64,000 nucleotides of DNA from Tessaracoccus antarcticus (GCF_003688855.1 NZ_REFW01000001.1:868001-932000), one strand, 5' to 3'. Counted from the first letter of the stretch, positions 43,503 to 52,992 are shown. The notes: generated by a model from the letters alone, not told the origin. A program made the numbers and translations.

Positions 43503-44545
43503 ACGGCAACAGTCTCCTGTTCGGAATTGGTGAGATGGATGGCAGTGCCGGGGGCATCCGACGGCGGCGCGTACAACCCGCAGCGGACCCTGTGCTCCGG
43601 GAGTTCGCTCAGCGTGTGGAAGACCGGCGTAGTGGCAGAGCAGGCTGTGCTGGTCTGGCCCGCCCATTCGCAGGTGGTCGGGCTGACGACTGAGTGCCGC
43701 ATCCTTGCCCGTTCCAGGGGGTCGAAGCTGCCAATCCGGGTCGGATCCGGCACGGCGGAGATGAGAAGCCTCGTGTAGGGATGGGCGGGGTGCGCGATGA
43801 GTTGGAGCGACTCGCCCATCTCGACGAACTCGCCTGCAAACATGACGACGATGCGGTCGGCCAGGTACCTGGCCGACGCCAGGTCGTGGGTGATGTAGAG
43901 CATGGAGATGCCCTGTTCCTGACAGAGGTTGCGCATCAGATTCAGCACCCCGATCCGTACCGAGACGTCAAGCATGGACGTGGGCTCATCGGCGAGGATG
44001 AGGCGCGGGTTGACAGCGAGTGCGCGAGCGATGGCGATGCGCTGGCGTTGTCCTCCCGACAGCTCGTGTGGGTAACGCTCCAAGAGTTCAGGAGATAGGT
44101 CCACCTTCGACATGAGCCGTCGCTTCGCATCCTCCAGGCCAGCACGGGTGACGGCGCCATGCAGTCTCAGAGGCCGCTCGAGGAAATGCCCGATGCGGTG
44201 CACGGGGTTGAGGCTGCCGAAGGGATCCTGGAAGATCATCTGCACGGCCGAACGGTACGACCGGCTGGCCCCCCGTGGCTCGGCGCGCAAGATGTCGCGG
44301 CCCTCCAACTCGAAGGTGCCACCCGATGGCTGTTCGAGCCGCGCCAGGCAGCGGGCAAGCGTCGACTTGCCGCTGCCCGACTCTCCGACCAGGGCCACGA
44401 TCTCCCCGGGCGCGATGTCGAGATCAACCCCGCCCAATGCCCGGACTCGTTTTCTGGAGAGCAGGCCCCCGATGTTGAAGGTCTTCTCCAGACCCCGGAC
44501 GCTCAACACGGGGACCGTGCTGGTGGTACTTGTCGTGGTTGTCAT
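43499..44545 (-). CDS. oligopeptide-type ABC transporter ATPase (OppF/DppF type)
   Basis: A 348-residue ATPase. Walker A GESGSGKST, signature LSGGQRQRIAIARAL, Walker B LILADEPTSMLD and switch His in YITHDLA are intact. The C-terminal HPYTRLLISAVPDP region and a Cys pair (C-E-W... C-S-A) resemble the oligopeptide ATPase tail. Paired with the next ATPase upstream. In this operon the transporter class normally linked to peptides is inferred to import fructans. Confidence 0.93.
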   Translation of the reverse strand: MTTTTSTTSTVPVLSVRGLEKTFNIGGLLSRKRVRALGGVDLDIAPGEIVALVGESGSGKSTLARCLARLEQPSGGTFELEGRDILRAEPRGASRSYRSAVQMIFQDPFGSLNPVHRIGHFLERPLRLHGAVTRAGLEDAKRRLMSKVDLSPELLERYPHELSGGQRQRIAIARALAVNPRLILADEPTSMLDVSVRIGVLNLMRNLCQEQGISMLYITHDLASARYLADRIVVMFAGEFVEMGESLQLIAHPAHPYTRLLISAVPDPTRIGSFDPLERARMRHSVVSPTTCEWAGQTSTACSATTPVFHTLSELPEHRVRCGLYAPPSDAPGTAIHLTNSEQETVAV

Positions 44546-45459
44546 TTCATCACCGTCTGCTTGATGTCGCTGTCCTTGGTAGGTGCCACGAAGTGGTTCG
44601 GGGCAACCTGCTCAAGTTCGGGGATATGGGTGAATCTGGTTCCCTCGCCCAACCCACGCAGCGTGGTGCGGGGGCCCGTCAGGGGTGGGAATGCGTTCAT
44701 GAGCGCCTGGGTGTAGTGGTGGCGTGGCTGCTCGAAAATGTCCTTCGAAGGGCCCATCTCCACGAACCGTCCGGCGTACATGATGCCCATGCGGTCGGAC
44801 AGCTCGATCATCAACGACATGTCGTGCGTGATGAACAGGATCGCAAACCCGAACTCGCGCTGCAGGTCCTTGATCTGGGACATGATCTCCTGTTGCACAA
44901 CGACGTCCAGGGCGGTCGTGGGCTCATCCATGATCAACAGTGGCGGCTGCAGCGCCGTGGCCATCGCGATGACAACACGCTGCCTCATCCCGCCCGAGAG
45001 CTGATGCGGATACGAACGGAGCCGGTCGCCGGGGATGCCGACGAGTTCGATCAGATCGCCAGCCTTGCGGAGCGCCGCCCTCTTCCGCATGCCTTCGTGG
45101 GTGGTGTAGATGTCAGCGATCTGGTCCCCGATGGTCATGACCGGGTTCAGCGAGTTCATCGCGCTCTGGAACACCATGGCTATCTGTCGCCACCGGAACT
45201 CCCGCAACTCTGCGGCGCTCAGTGTGAGCACGTCCACATCCCGGAACCGGATGGATCCACCGGTGATGACCGCGGGATCCTTCAGTAGCCGCAAGATGGC
45301 ATTGGCGATGGTGGACTTGCCGCAGCCGGACTCGCCTGCCAGCCCGAAGACCTCGCCCTCTGCGATGGAGAAGCTGACGCCGTCAACCGCCCGCACAGTG
45401 CCCGTGCCCGTCTTGTACTCGACGCTCAAGTCGTTGATTCCCAATAGTTCGGTTCTCAT
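44542..45459 (-). CDS. oligopeptide-type ABC transporter ATPase (OppD/DppD type)
   Basis: A 305-residue ATPase with Walker A GESGCGKST, signature LSGGMRQRVVIAMAL-like segment, Walker B LLIMDEPTTALD and ITHDMS. The MVFQSAMNSLNPVMTI Q-loop is the OppD pattern. Start and stop both overlap neighbours by ATGA. The ATG at 45459 is fixed by this overlap and by the MRTELLGINDLSVEYK start. Confidence 0.93.
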   Translation of the reverse strand: MRTELLGINDLSVEYKTGTGTVRAVDGVSFSIAEGEVFGLAGESGCGKSTIANAILRLLKDPAVITGGSIRFRDVDVLTLSAAELREFRWRQIAMVFQSAMNSLNPVMTIGDQIADIYTTHEGMRKRAALRKAGDLIELVGIPGDRLRSYPHQLSGGMRQRVVIAMATALQPPLLIMDEPTTALDVVVQQEIMSQIKDLQREFGFAILFITHDMSLMIELSDRMGIMYAGRFVEMGPSKDIFEQPRHHYTQALMNAFPPLTGPRTTLRGLGEGTRFTHIPELEQVAPNHFVAPTKDSDIKQTVMK

Positions 45460-46460
45460 CGGTCCTGTCCCTTCGGGCTCGCCGTCACCGGCGTCGGAGC
45501 TGCCGCGTGCACTCGTCCGCGAGGACGACGCAGCCTGGGGTTGGTGGTCTCGTCCACGCCGTAGTTGACCAGCGCGAGAGCGAAGGCAACCAGCGCAATA
45601 GCGGCGCCTGGCGGGATGAACACCCACCACGCACTGGTCAGAAGAGCACCGTCGTTGCTGGCCCAGTACAGGTTTGTGCCCCAACTGATCGTGCTCATGT
45701 CGCCGAGGCCAAGGAACTCCAAGCCGGCCTGCGCGCCGATGCCGAAAATGACGCAGGCGATGAAGGTGCTCATCACTATCGATGCCATGTTGGGCAGGAT
45801 TTCCCGGAACATGATCCGCAGACCACGCTCGCCGGTCACCTGTGCTGCCGCAACGAAGTCCTTCCCGCGGATCGACAGGGCCTGTGACCTCAAAACCCGG
45901 GCTGATCCCGCCCAGCCGGTGATGACCAGGACGATGATCACCGTGCCCATTCCCTGGGGCAGGAATGCCGCGAGGATGACCAGCAGGGGGAGTCCTGGCA
46001 GCAACAGGAAGACGTTGGTGACCAGGGACAGCAGGTTGTCGAGGCCACGTCCGAAGTATGCGGAGGCGAGGCCGACGAGAAGCCCCACGAAGGTGGCAGC
46101 CACACCGACGATGAAACCGACAAACAGTGAGGACCGTGCGCCCCAAAGGTTGAGGGCCAACACATCCTGTCCTTTGGCGGTTGTTCCGAAGAGGTGCGCG
46201 GCAGACGGTGGCTCGGCGCCGAATCCCTGGATCAGCATGGGGTCTCCGGGCGAAATGATGGGCGCCAGGAGGGCAACGGCGATGAACAGGGCGAGGATGA
46301 TCAGTCCCGCGACCGACTTTGAATTGCTCAGTAGGCCGTGTATCAGCCCGCTCCGTGGAGACTTCGGCGTCTTTTGTGGAACGGGGGTGGTGAGGACCTC
46401 ATCCGGGCCGATGCCCAGGTCCATTTCAGCCATTGCTCGAGGATCTTGTGCGAGGGACAT
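45456..46460 (-). CDS. oligopeptide-type ABC permease (OppC/DppC type)
   Basis: A 334-residue permease. A hydrophilic N-terminal tail precedes membrane segment 1 (VAGLIILALFIAVALLAPIISP), then HLFGTTAKGQDVLA, the OppC signature for HxLGTDxxGRDV, and the EAA-like FVAAAQVTGERGLRIMFREILPN. It pairs with the OppB-type permease 14 bases upstream. The G-T-T-A-K-G-Q variant of the loop is noted. Confidence 0.93.
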   Translation of the reverse strand: MSLAQDPRAMAEMDLGIGPDEVLTTPVPQKTPKSPRSGLIHGLLSNSKSVAGLIILALFIAVALLAPIISPGDPMLIQGFGAEPPSAAHLFGTTAKGQDVLALNLWGARSSLFVGFIVGVAATFVGLLVGLASAYFGRGLDNLLSLVTNVFLLLPGLPLLVILAAFLPQGMGTVIIVLVITGWAGSARVLRSQALSIRGKDFVAAAQVTGERGLRIMFREILPNMASIVMSTFIACVIFGIGAQAGLEFLGLGDMSTISWGTNLYWASNDGALLTSAWWVFIPPGAAIALVAFALALVNYGVDETTNPRLRRPRGRVHAAAPTPVTASPKGQDR

Positions 46461-46474
46461 GATTGCTCCTCCTT

Positions 46475-47452
46475 TCAGTTGGCGCGAACGCGTGGATCGA
46501 GGCGGACGTAGACGATGTCGACGGCGAAGTTGGCCAGCAGTACCGCCGCGGTGATCGTCAGGAAAAGCCCTTGCATGAGCGGGTAGTCGAGTGCCTGCAC
46601 AGCCTGCAGCAACTGGTAACCCACACCCGGGTAGGCGAAGACGACCTCAGTGAGGAGTGCACCGCCGACGATGAACCCCAGCGACATCCCGAAGGCAGTC
46701 ACGGCTGGCAGCATCGCGTTTCGTGCGGCGTAGCGCAGCATGATGCGGTTGCTTCGCAGGCCCTTGGCCTCGGCCATGACGATGTAGTCTTCGGCGTTCG
46801 TCGCGATCATCGTGTTGCGCATTCCGAGCAACCAACCTCCGATGGAAACGAGCACGATCGAGGTCGCCGGTAGGACGAGGTGGTAGGCAACATCTCCAAT
46901 GAAGGCGAGTGACAGCTGCGGCGAGGTGCCCGCCTCGAATGCGTGCCGCAGGGGGAACCATCCCAGGGTGATCCCGAACAGCCACAGCAGCCCCATGGCC
47001 AGCCAGAAGTAGGGGAACGATCCGAGGAACACGAGGATGGGTGGCAGCACAGAGTCGAGGAATCCGCCCCGGCGCCAGGCGGCCAGGATGCCAAGGGTGT
47101 TCCCGATGATGACGGCGATGATCAGCGCTGAAAAGCCGAGCAGAAGCGTCCAGCCAATTTGGCCAGAGATAACGGTGGTGACGGGTGTGGGGAAGCGGGA
47201 GATGGAGAACCCCATGTCACCGGAGAAGAGCTTGGCCAAGTAGTGCCAGTACTGCACGAGCACCGGGGAGTCGTCGAGTCCGAAGGAACGCCTCAGTGCG
47301 TCCACCTGCTCGGGCCGGATCTCGCCTTGGAGGCGGGCGACCATGCGCGACACCGGGTCACCGGGCATGAGCCGGGGAAGTATGAAGTTCAATGTGATCG
47401 AGACCCAGAAGGCCGCGATATAGAAGCCTAATCGGCGAAGGATGAATCCCAT
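46475..47452 (-). CDS. oligopeptide-type ABC permease (OppB/DppB type)
   Basis: A 325-residue six-helix permease. The start MGFILRRLGFYIAAFWVSITLNFILPRLMPGDP is the OppB signature, and the cytoplasmic loop DYIVMAEAKGLRSNRIMLRYAARNAMLPAV follows. It is the first permease after the binding-protein gene, separated by a 105-base gap with a strong hairpin. Confidence 0.93.
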   Translation of the reverse strand: MGFILRRLGFYIAAFWVSITLNFILPRLMPGDPVSRMVARLQGEIRPEQVDALRRSFGLDDSPVLVQYWHYLAKLFSGDMGFSISRFPTPVTTVISGQIGWTLLLGFSALIIAVIIGNTLGILAAWRRGGFLDSVLPPILVFLGSFPYFWLAMGLLWLFGITLGWFPLRHAFEAGTSPQLSLAFIGDVAYHLVLPATSIVLVSIGGWLLGMRNTMIATNAEDYIVMAEAKGLRSNRIMLRYAARNAMLPAVTAFGMSLGFIVGGALLTEVVFAYPGVGYQLLQAVQALDYPLMQGLFLTITAAVLLANFAVDIVYVRLDPRVRAN

Positions 47453-47483
47453 GTCATTGTCCTTGGGGTGTGTGCCCCCAGCA

Positions 47484-47536
47484 CCCGCAGGCGCCTCATC
47501 ACAAACGAACTGTTCGGGATGGTTGGCGCCTGCGGG
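47484..47536 (-). repeat. stem-loop between binding-protein and permease genes
   Basis: A perfect 12-bp stem (47484-47495 with 47525-47536) and 29-base loop, starting 21 bases after the binding-protein stop on the minus strand. Same placement as the hairpin at 827-857; probably limits permease expression relative to binding protein. Confidence 0.65.
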
Positions 47537-47557
47537 ACGCTGCGGGAATCGGTGTGG

Positions 47558-49243
47558 TCAGCCGGCGACGGGTGCCAAGGCGGTCAGGACCAGGACTGTT
47601 GTGCGGGCCCTGACTGAAAGGGTTGCGTACGGGTTGTCCTCGTTGGGCCATCCGGTGAAGCGCTGGGTGTTGGCCGCACCCCATTCGGGTCCGGGGAACA
47701 GCGGCGCCACCGGTGCATCCTCAGAGAACAAGGCCTGCAGTTTGTTCATGATCTGCTTCTGCTCCGACTCGTCAGAGGCTGCCGTGAACTCCTCGAGCAG
47801 CGCATCAGCCCGCTTGTCACCGAATCGGTGGTAATTGTCGAAGGTCTGCTCTCCGACAGGCTTGACGGTCTGCGCCGACATCATGCCGCTGTAGAACTGG
47901 TACGGGGTGGGCGCCCCAGCGCTCCACACGATGCCCGAGTCGAACGTGCCGTTCTCGTACCCGGCGGAGACGTCTCCCCAATCCCGTGCCGCAACGTTGA
48001 CCGTCACGCCAAGCTCAGCGAGGTTCTGCGCGATGACGTTGCCCACCGAAACCCAGTCGCTCGATGTGGAACCGACGGAGTAGTCGAACTCGAAGGGGCT
48101 TCCATCTGCCAGGACGCGCTTACCGTCTGCACCCAGCTTGATCCCGGCACCATCCAGGAGCTTGCCTGCAGCTTCCATGTCCCGCTTGGTCCAGGTGCAC
48201 GCGTCGACAACTGACTGGTCCCGCCAGGAGTCATAGGCACCTGACAGGCCGGTGCAGTCGGCGGGGATGGTGTAGCCCTGCATGCCGATCTTGGTGACCT
48301 GCTCACGATCGACGGCCATCGACAGTGCCTTGCGAACATTCGCGTCGTCGAAGGGCGCCTTGGCGGTGTTGAACTGCCAGTTGATCATGGAACCGGTGGG
48401 CGGGAACCAGTAGAAGCGGTGCTCCGGGTCCTTGTCGACGAAGGACTTCTCGATGTTGGGGATGAACTGGGGTGCCCAATCGACGTCACCGTTGGCGGCG
48501 GCAAGGTTGGCGCCGTCATTGCCAGCGAAGGCACGCATGCGAATGCCCTCGATCTTCTGCTTGTCGGGCTGCCAATAGTTCGGGTTCCGTCCGAGGTCGA
48601 AGGACTGGGACTGGAAGTTCGTGACTGTCGTGTACGGGCCGGTGCCGACAGGGTCCTCGTTGGCGAACGCGGTCGGATCCTCGACTGTGCTCCAGACGTG
48701 TGCGGGTGCAATGACCTGCTGCCCGATGTCGAGCAGTGCAGGAGAGAACGGCTTGTTGAAGTCGAACTTGACCGTGTGGGGGTCGACCGCAGTAACCGTG
48801 TCGATGTAATCGAAACCGCCACGGATCTCGCGTTGCAGCTTGAAGGACACAACAACGTCGTCAGCGATGAGAGGCTTTCCGTCAGACCACTTCACATCGT
48901 CGCGCAGGTTGTAGGTGACTCCCTTGCTATCTGGTGCTACTTCCCAGTCGGTCGCCAGCCACGGCGTGGTGGAACCGTCGGCCGGGTTGAAGATCAGCAT
49001 CGATTCGAAGATCGCCTGCTGGGTCATCGGGAAGTCTGGGTTGGAGAACGGGTTGAAGTTCCGCTCAAACGTGCCCATGTCCTCCCTGGGGATTGTGAGC
49101 AGCTGTTTGCCGTCGAGCGAGCCCGCGACGTTGGTTGAGCCCGCGGTTGGGTCCTGACTACCTGAACCGCATCCGGTCAGGAGTAGTGCTCCAGCGGCTG
49201 CGGCTGCGCAGAAGCGCGCCAGCCTCGTCCGAAGTGCCATCAT
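47558..49243 (-). CDS. family 5 ABC solute-binding lipoprotein
   Basis: A 561-residue SBP_bac_5 protein. A signal peptide with lipobox LLTGC (Cys near residue 25) anchors it outside the membrane. NVRDDVKWSDGKP-like NLRDDVKWSDGKPLIADDVV and FNKPFSPALL, FDLGRNPNYWQPDK and NVRKALSMAVDREQV are family hallmarks. Although this family mostly binds peptides, some members bind oligosaccharides; the GH32 neighbours suggest fructans here. Aromatic residues are frequent. Start ATG 49243 or 49240. Confidence 0.92.
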   Translation of the reverse strand: MMALRTRLARFCAAAAAGALLLTGCGSGSQDPTAGSTNVAGSLDGKQLLTIPREDMGTFERNFNPFSNPDFPMTQQAIFESMLIFNPADGSTTPWLATDWEVAPDSKGVTYNLRDDVKWSDGKPLIADDVVVSFKLQREIRGGFDYIDTVTAVDPHTVKFDFNKPFSPALLDIGQQVIAPAHVWSTVEDPTAFANEDPVGTGPYTTVTNFQSQSFDLGRNPNYWQPDKQKIEGIRMRAFAGNDGANLAAANGDVDWAPQFIPNIEKSFVDKDPEHRFYWFPPTGSMINWQFNTAKAPFDDANVRKALSMAVDREQVTKIGMQGYTIPADCTGLSGAYDSWRDQSVVDACTWTKRDMEAAGKLLDGAGIKLGADGKRVLADGSPFEFDYSVGSTSSDWVSVGNVIAQNLAELGVTVNVAARDWGDVSAGYENGTFDSGIVWSAGAPTPYQFYSGMMSAQTVKPVGEQTFDNYHRFGDKRADALLEEFTAASDESEQKQIMNKLQALFSEDAPVAPLFPGPEWGAANTQRFTGWPNEDNPYATLSVRARTTVLVLTALAPVAG

Positions 49244-49307
49244 GGGTGATGTTCCTTTCTTCTTCTTCCTTGAAGGGGAGGGTTTCGTTGCGTCCAGAGA
49301 TGTCCAG

Positions 49308-50330
49308 TCAGACGGACGCACGTTCAATGAGTGGGCAGTCGATTGTCACGGTCTGCGTGGTGGTCGGCTGCCCTCCTGCCATCGCAGCCAGTAGCTCGAC
49401 ACCTTGCGCGCCCATCAGCGCGAACGGGAGCGCAATCGTCGTCAGCGCTGGCCGAAGGTAGGACGCAATGAGCACCTGATTGTCGAATCCGACGACGGCG
49501 ACATCGGAGGGAATGCGGAGTCCGCGCTCTTTGATCGCGTCGTAGGCGCCCATGGCCATCCGGTCGTTCGCGCAGAAGATCGCTGTGGGGGGCGTCGAAA
49601 GATTCAACAGGGCCTCAGCCGCGACAAAGCCTCCGTCGGCCGTCGCGTGTCCCGAGACTTCAAGCTCGTCGACGATCGGAATGCCGGCTTCCCGAAGGGC
49701 GTCATGATGGCCCAGCCGCCGACCAACGGTGGCCGGAATGTCTGGATCCAGGTTCAGTAGACCGATCCTGCGGTGTCCAGCCTTCAGCAGTCGCTCTGTC
49801 GCACGTCTTCCTCCCGCGCGCTCATCGGGCACCACGGAGGGGAAGCGGCCCTCAACGTCGAAGCAGTTGACCAGGACCGTGGGGACTTCCCGTGCCAATG
49901 CGGGAACAGTCACCGGCCGATGCCAGGTCGTGGCATAGATCAGCCCTTCGACACGCTGCTCGAGCAGTTGCTCTATGGCGGCAGTCTCGGCATCCGGGTC
50001 AGAGTCCGTGGAGGCGATGAGGAGATATTTCCCGTCCAGACTTGCACGGTCCTGAGCACCCTTGATCACCTCGACAGCAAAAGGGGCGGTCACGATCTCG
50101 GTGACCAGCCCATACCAATCACTGCGCTGCCTTGCCAGAGCCCTGGCACTAGCGTTCGGGCGGTAACCAAGTTTCGAGGCCGCTTCACGCACTCGCCCGC
50201 GGGTTTCCTCCGCAATGTGAACGGATCGACGGTTGTTCAGCACGAGAGACACCACAGTCCGGGACACATCCGCGTGGTCAGCCACATCCTGCATCGTCAC
50301 CGCACGCGTCGCCATGTGTTTGTCTTTCAC
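49308..50330 (-). CDS. LacI-family regulator of the fructan operon
   Basis: A 340-residue LacI protein. Helix-turn-helix TMQDVADHADVSRTVVSLVLNN is near residues 12-33; the hinge is NASARALARQRS. The effector domain ends VAVVGFDNQVLIASYLRPALTTI. The GTG at 50330 follows GAGGGG and is preferred to ATG 50315. It is the first gene of the operon, and two palindromes just upstream are its likely operators, so the operon is probably self-regulated and released by fructose or an oligofructoside. Confidence 0.92.
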   Translation of the reverse strand: MKDKHMATRAVTMQDVADHADVSRTVVSLVLNNRRSVHIAEETRGRVREAASKLGYRPNASARALARQRSDWYGLVTEIVTAPFAVEVIKGAQDRASLDGKYLLIASTDSDPDAETAAIEQLLEQRVEGLIYATTWHRPVTVPALAREVPTVLVNCFDVEGRFPSVVPDERAGGRRATERLLKAGHRRIGLLNLDPDIPATVGRRLGHHDALREAGIPIVDELEVSGHATADGGFVAAEALLNLSTPPTAIFCANDRMAMGAYDAIKERGLRIPSDVAVVGFDNQVLIASYLRPALTTIALPFALMGAQGVELLAAMAGGQPTTTQTVTIDCPLIERASV

Positions 50331-50355
50331 TTCCGCCCCTCTCCATCGAGTGCGT

Positions 50356-50402
50356 ACTAACCCGGGTTAGTGCTATTACGACAAGACACTAACCCGCGTT
50401 AG
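50356..50402 (-). promoter_or_regulatory. paired LacI-type operators of the fructan operon
   Basis: A perfect 16-base palindrome ACTAACCCGGGTTAGT (50356-50371) and a close copy CTAACCCGCGTTAG (50389-50402) have centres 32 bases apart, about three helical turns. They lie 26-72 bases before the lacI GTG, fitting cooperative LacI binding over the promoter. Confidence 0.75.
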
Positions 50403-50821
50403 GTAACGATGTCAACCCCCTCCCTGCGATTGCACTGCGACTGCGTCGACCACGCTCACGTAGAGAAGTGGGCGGTGGATCCCACGCCGCGGCGGGGCGG
50501 TGCCGCTCTTCGATGTCGCATCTGAGAGCGTGTCCGGTCCGTGACCCGGTTGACCCGGTTGGCCCAGGCGTCGGGCTGCGCATGCGGATCCTGGCCGATG
50601 GCACTGACCGGCGTTGCCGAGAACAGCCCACGAAGTGCTCGCGTTCGTCGAACTTCGCCACGAGCCGCGCTGGTGTCCTGTGAGGACGCTCCGCAGGTGC
50701 GCAGCGAGCCGCAGATCACATCGGAATCCGTCGGGATTCGGATGAAATACCCTGCCAGAGACTCGGCAGCCCGGGTGCGCCCATGGCAGTCATTTTTGTC
50801 GAGGACGCCAGGCGCTTCGGA
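50403..50821. other. intergenic, no convincing gene
   Basis: Several open frames on both strands (for example 50456-50719 minus) lack start signals and known motifs. Nothing recognisable is seen apart from its role as upstream region of the fructan operon. Confidence 0.45.
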
Positions 50822-51736
50822 TCAGTCGGAGAACGCCTTCGCCAACAAGATCATGCGTGTTCGAAAGTCGTCGGAACGGGGGGTGTGCACTGCGGCCCAG
50901 ACAGCGTTGAGCACCAGCCTCACAAACGTCCAGCGTCGGACCCTGTCCTCGTCGAGCCCCGCCACATCCGCGACCACTTCTGCGCGCATCCGGACGTGGT
51001 TGCGCACGGAGAATGCAGCAGCCGTGACCTCCGACCTGTTCCACACGATGGGCGCGACGGCGTAGGCCCATTCCCCCGCTACGGGCTTCGGGTCGATGGC
51101 AAGCCAGTCGCCGCGACGTTGTGCGAGTGGTGCCAGCACGTTCATGTCGTGCAGATCTTCGTGCACCAACCGTGCCGGCGGAGCACTTGCCACCAGCGCC
51201 TTCAGTTCATCGTTGGCTTGGTGGGTGAGACGTCGGGGCACGAGGACCGACGGCTCCCTGAGCTGGTCCTGCCACCGGATGGCCTTGTCCGCGACCGTGT
51301 CCAACTGGGGGACCGGTGGCCGGTCCAGTTGCTGCATGAGTTCTCCCACGACCTCGCACGCTTCAAGGATCGGGAGCTCGGTGAGTGGGCGGTCGCCGTC
51401 GAGGCGCTCCAACAAGAGTGTCGACGCCGAGGGGTGTGCAGCAATCAACCGGACCGCGCCGCGACCGTCCCACAGCCTCAGGGCGAGGTGCTCGTGACGC
51501 GCCTCGGGGTGCGGCCACGTCACCTTCAACACTGCAGTCTGCGCCTCGTGAAGCACCGGGAACACCACGGCGTTTTCGCCGTGCCAGGGTGGCCCGTCGA
51601 GCGTGAGCTCCCAACGATCGAGGTGCTCCTCCACAAGCGAAGGGACCCGTGCGAGCCAATCGTCGCCGCCGAGGTAACCGGCAGCATCAGCGGTGCGGCC
51701 AGCGATTGCCATGCGGAAGGCTTCTGGGATCAGCAT
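50822..51736 (-). CDS. aminoglycoside phosphotransferase-like kinase (APH(6) type)
   Basis: A 304-residue protein of the aminoglycoside/hydroxyurea-resistance kinase family. NAVVFPVLHEAQTAVLKVTWP is the nucleotide Lys region, STLLLERLDGDRPL the hinge, the catalytic loop LVHEDLHDMNVLAP has the HxDxxxxN pattern, and AIDPKPVAGEWAYAVAP is the metal-binding segment (IDPK). Related to streptomycin 6-phosphotransferases, but resistance cannot be assumed. ATG 51736. Confidence 0.85.
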   Translation of the reverse strand: MLIPEAFRMAIAGRTADAAGYLGGDDWLARVPSLVEEHLDRWELTLDGPPWHGENAVVFPVLHEAQTAVLKVTWPHPEARHEHLALRLWDGRGAVRLIAAHPSASTLLLERLDGDRPLTELPILEACEVVGELMQQLDRPPVPQLDTVADKAIRWQDQLREPSVLVPRRLTHQANDELKALVASAPPARLVHEDLHDMNVLAPLAQRRGDWLAIDPKPVAGEWAYAVAPIVWNRSEVTAAAFSVRNHVRMRAEVVADVAGLDEDRVRRWTFVRLVLNAVWAAVHTPRSDDFRTRMILLAKAFSD

Positions 51737-51873
51737 CGACACCAATGTAAGCCTCAATGTGCCATCAGCGGGTGGTCCATCAGCTCTGTGGGACAGACGC
51801 ACCACGTACTCCAACCTCGACTGACCTCGCTCCACATGGGGGGAGCGCCCACCAGATGGTCACATGTCGAGCT

Positions 51874-52509
51874 TCAGGCGTGGGATCGCGTCTCCGCACG
51901 CGAGCGCAACTGCATCCGGTACCACTGCGGCGCCGTTCGATCCATCGGCCAGCCCAGACCAGCTGTCGGCGCGGGCCAGACCTCACGTATTTCCCACAGA
52001 GGGAAAGCATCATCAATCTCGCCCCGAGAAACCCCCTCGAAAAGCCACCGGAAGCGCGTCCAGCCGAATGCGAGCATGAGGAACGACGCATTCGGGTTCG
52101 CCAGCGAAGAAACGCTCTTGCCCATCGCCGGTCTCTGCTGCGCACTCAAACCCTGGAAGCAGCCGATGTCAATGAACAAGTCGAAACCACCGAGGTCGAC
52201 AGCGTCGAGGTTCGTGACATCCCCGACGAGGTATCGCACCGTGGTACCGCCACGCTCCTGAGCGCCCGCGATCGCTTCAGGGGCAGCGTCGACTCCGACA
52301 GCATCCCATCCGCGCTGAGCGAGTTCACGCGTGTACATCCCACGCCCACACCCCAGATCCAGCGCCCTGCCGGGCGGACGAGCGCACCCCGCCGACACGC
52401 GATCGAAGACGTCCACGATTCTCGCGCCCGAGACCTGCGCGTAACGCTCCCACGGTGTGGCTCGACGACCGTATCGCCGGTACATCGACGAGTAGTTCAC
52501 CATGACCAT
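51874..52509 (-). CDS. class I SAM-dependent methyltransferase
   Basis: A 211-residue methyltransferase. RALDLGCGRGMYTRELAQRGWDAVGVDAAPEAI contains motifs I and II, and GGFDLFIDIGCFQGL motif IV. The C-terminal half has Trp-rich FGWTRFRWLFEG. AGGGGG precedes ATG 52509; ATG 52503 is an alternative. It lies 137 bases upstream of the kinase gene on the same strand. Substrate unknown. Confidence 0.87.
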   Translation of the reverse strand: MVMVNYSSMYRRYGRRATPWERYAQVSGARIVDVFDRVSAGCARPPGRALDLGCGRGMYTRELAQRGWDAVGVDAAPEAIAGAQERGGTTVRYLVGDVTNLDAVDLGGFDLFIDIGCFQGLSAQQRPAMGKSVSSLANPNASFLMLAFGWTRFRWLFEGVSRGEIDDAFPLWEIREVWPAPTAGLGWPMDRTAPQWYRMQLRSRAETRSHA

Positions 52510-52992
52510 CGGCCCCCTGCTGTGGCTGCGCCGCCGTGAGGCAACAAGCGACGACTCCAGTATCCAAGGGAAGGCTGTTCCCCGCTACCAGCCGGATCCT
52601 CCACCAAACGCGAGCGGTGGCGCGGCCATGGCATCGGGCAAGGGTGGATGTGCGATTCGGGGGGGGGTGACGTCCCCCTGGTCCTGTCCTCGACACGCTG
52701 CGCCATCACCGGCGTTGATGGAGCCTGGCCCTGCCCAGCGAGGTCGGAGAGGATGCCGCTGTCCTTGTCTCGATCTCCTGGTGGAAGGCGTGATTGGCGC
52801 GCTGGTGAGCGTCGCTCGTCTTCCGGTCGTACTCGCTGCCGCTCATGTGCATGGTTCACCGCCGTGAGGACCGACGTATCGACGACCTCACAATGCGGTC
52901 CTGGCAACGTCAATTGGCTTATGCCGGGTGACAGCAACCTTGCTCCGATATTCTCGACCGCAAGATCGCTCACGTCGCGAACGGAGACGCAG
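52510..52992. other. gene-poor stretch with one possible small frame
   Basis: The only protein-like frame is 52706-52846 on the minus strand (46 residues, MSGSEYDRKTSDAHQRANHAF at its start, ending RLHQRR), with no ribosome site. Longer open frames on both strands look like chance frames in GC-rich DNA. Confidence 0.35.

Noticed and set aside
50822-52509. Antibiotic biosynthesis or resistance cluster (APH-like kinase plus methyltransferase)
   Set aside because: Only two unlinked-looking genes with generic motifs; nothing else typical of such a cluster is nearby.
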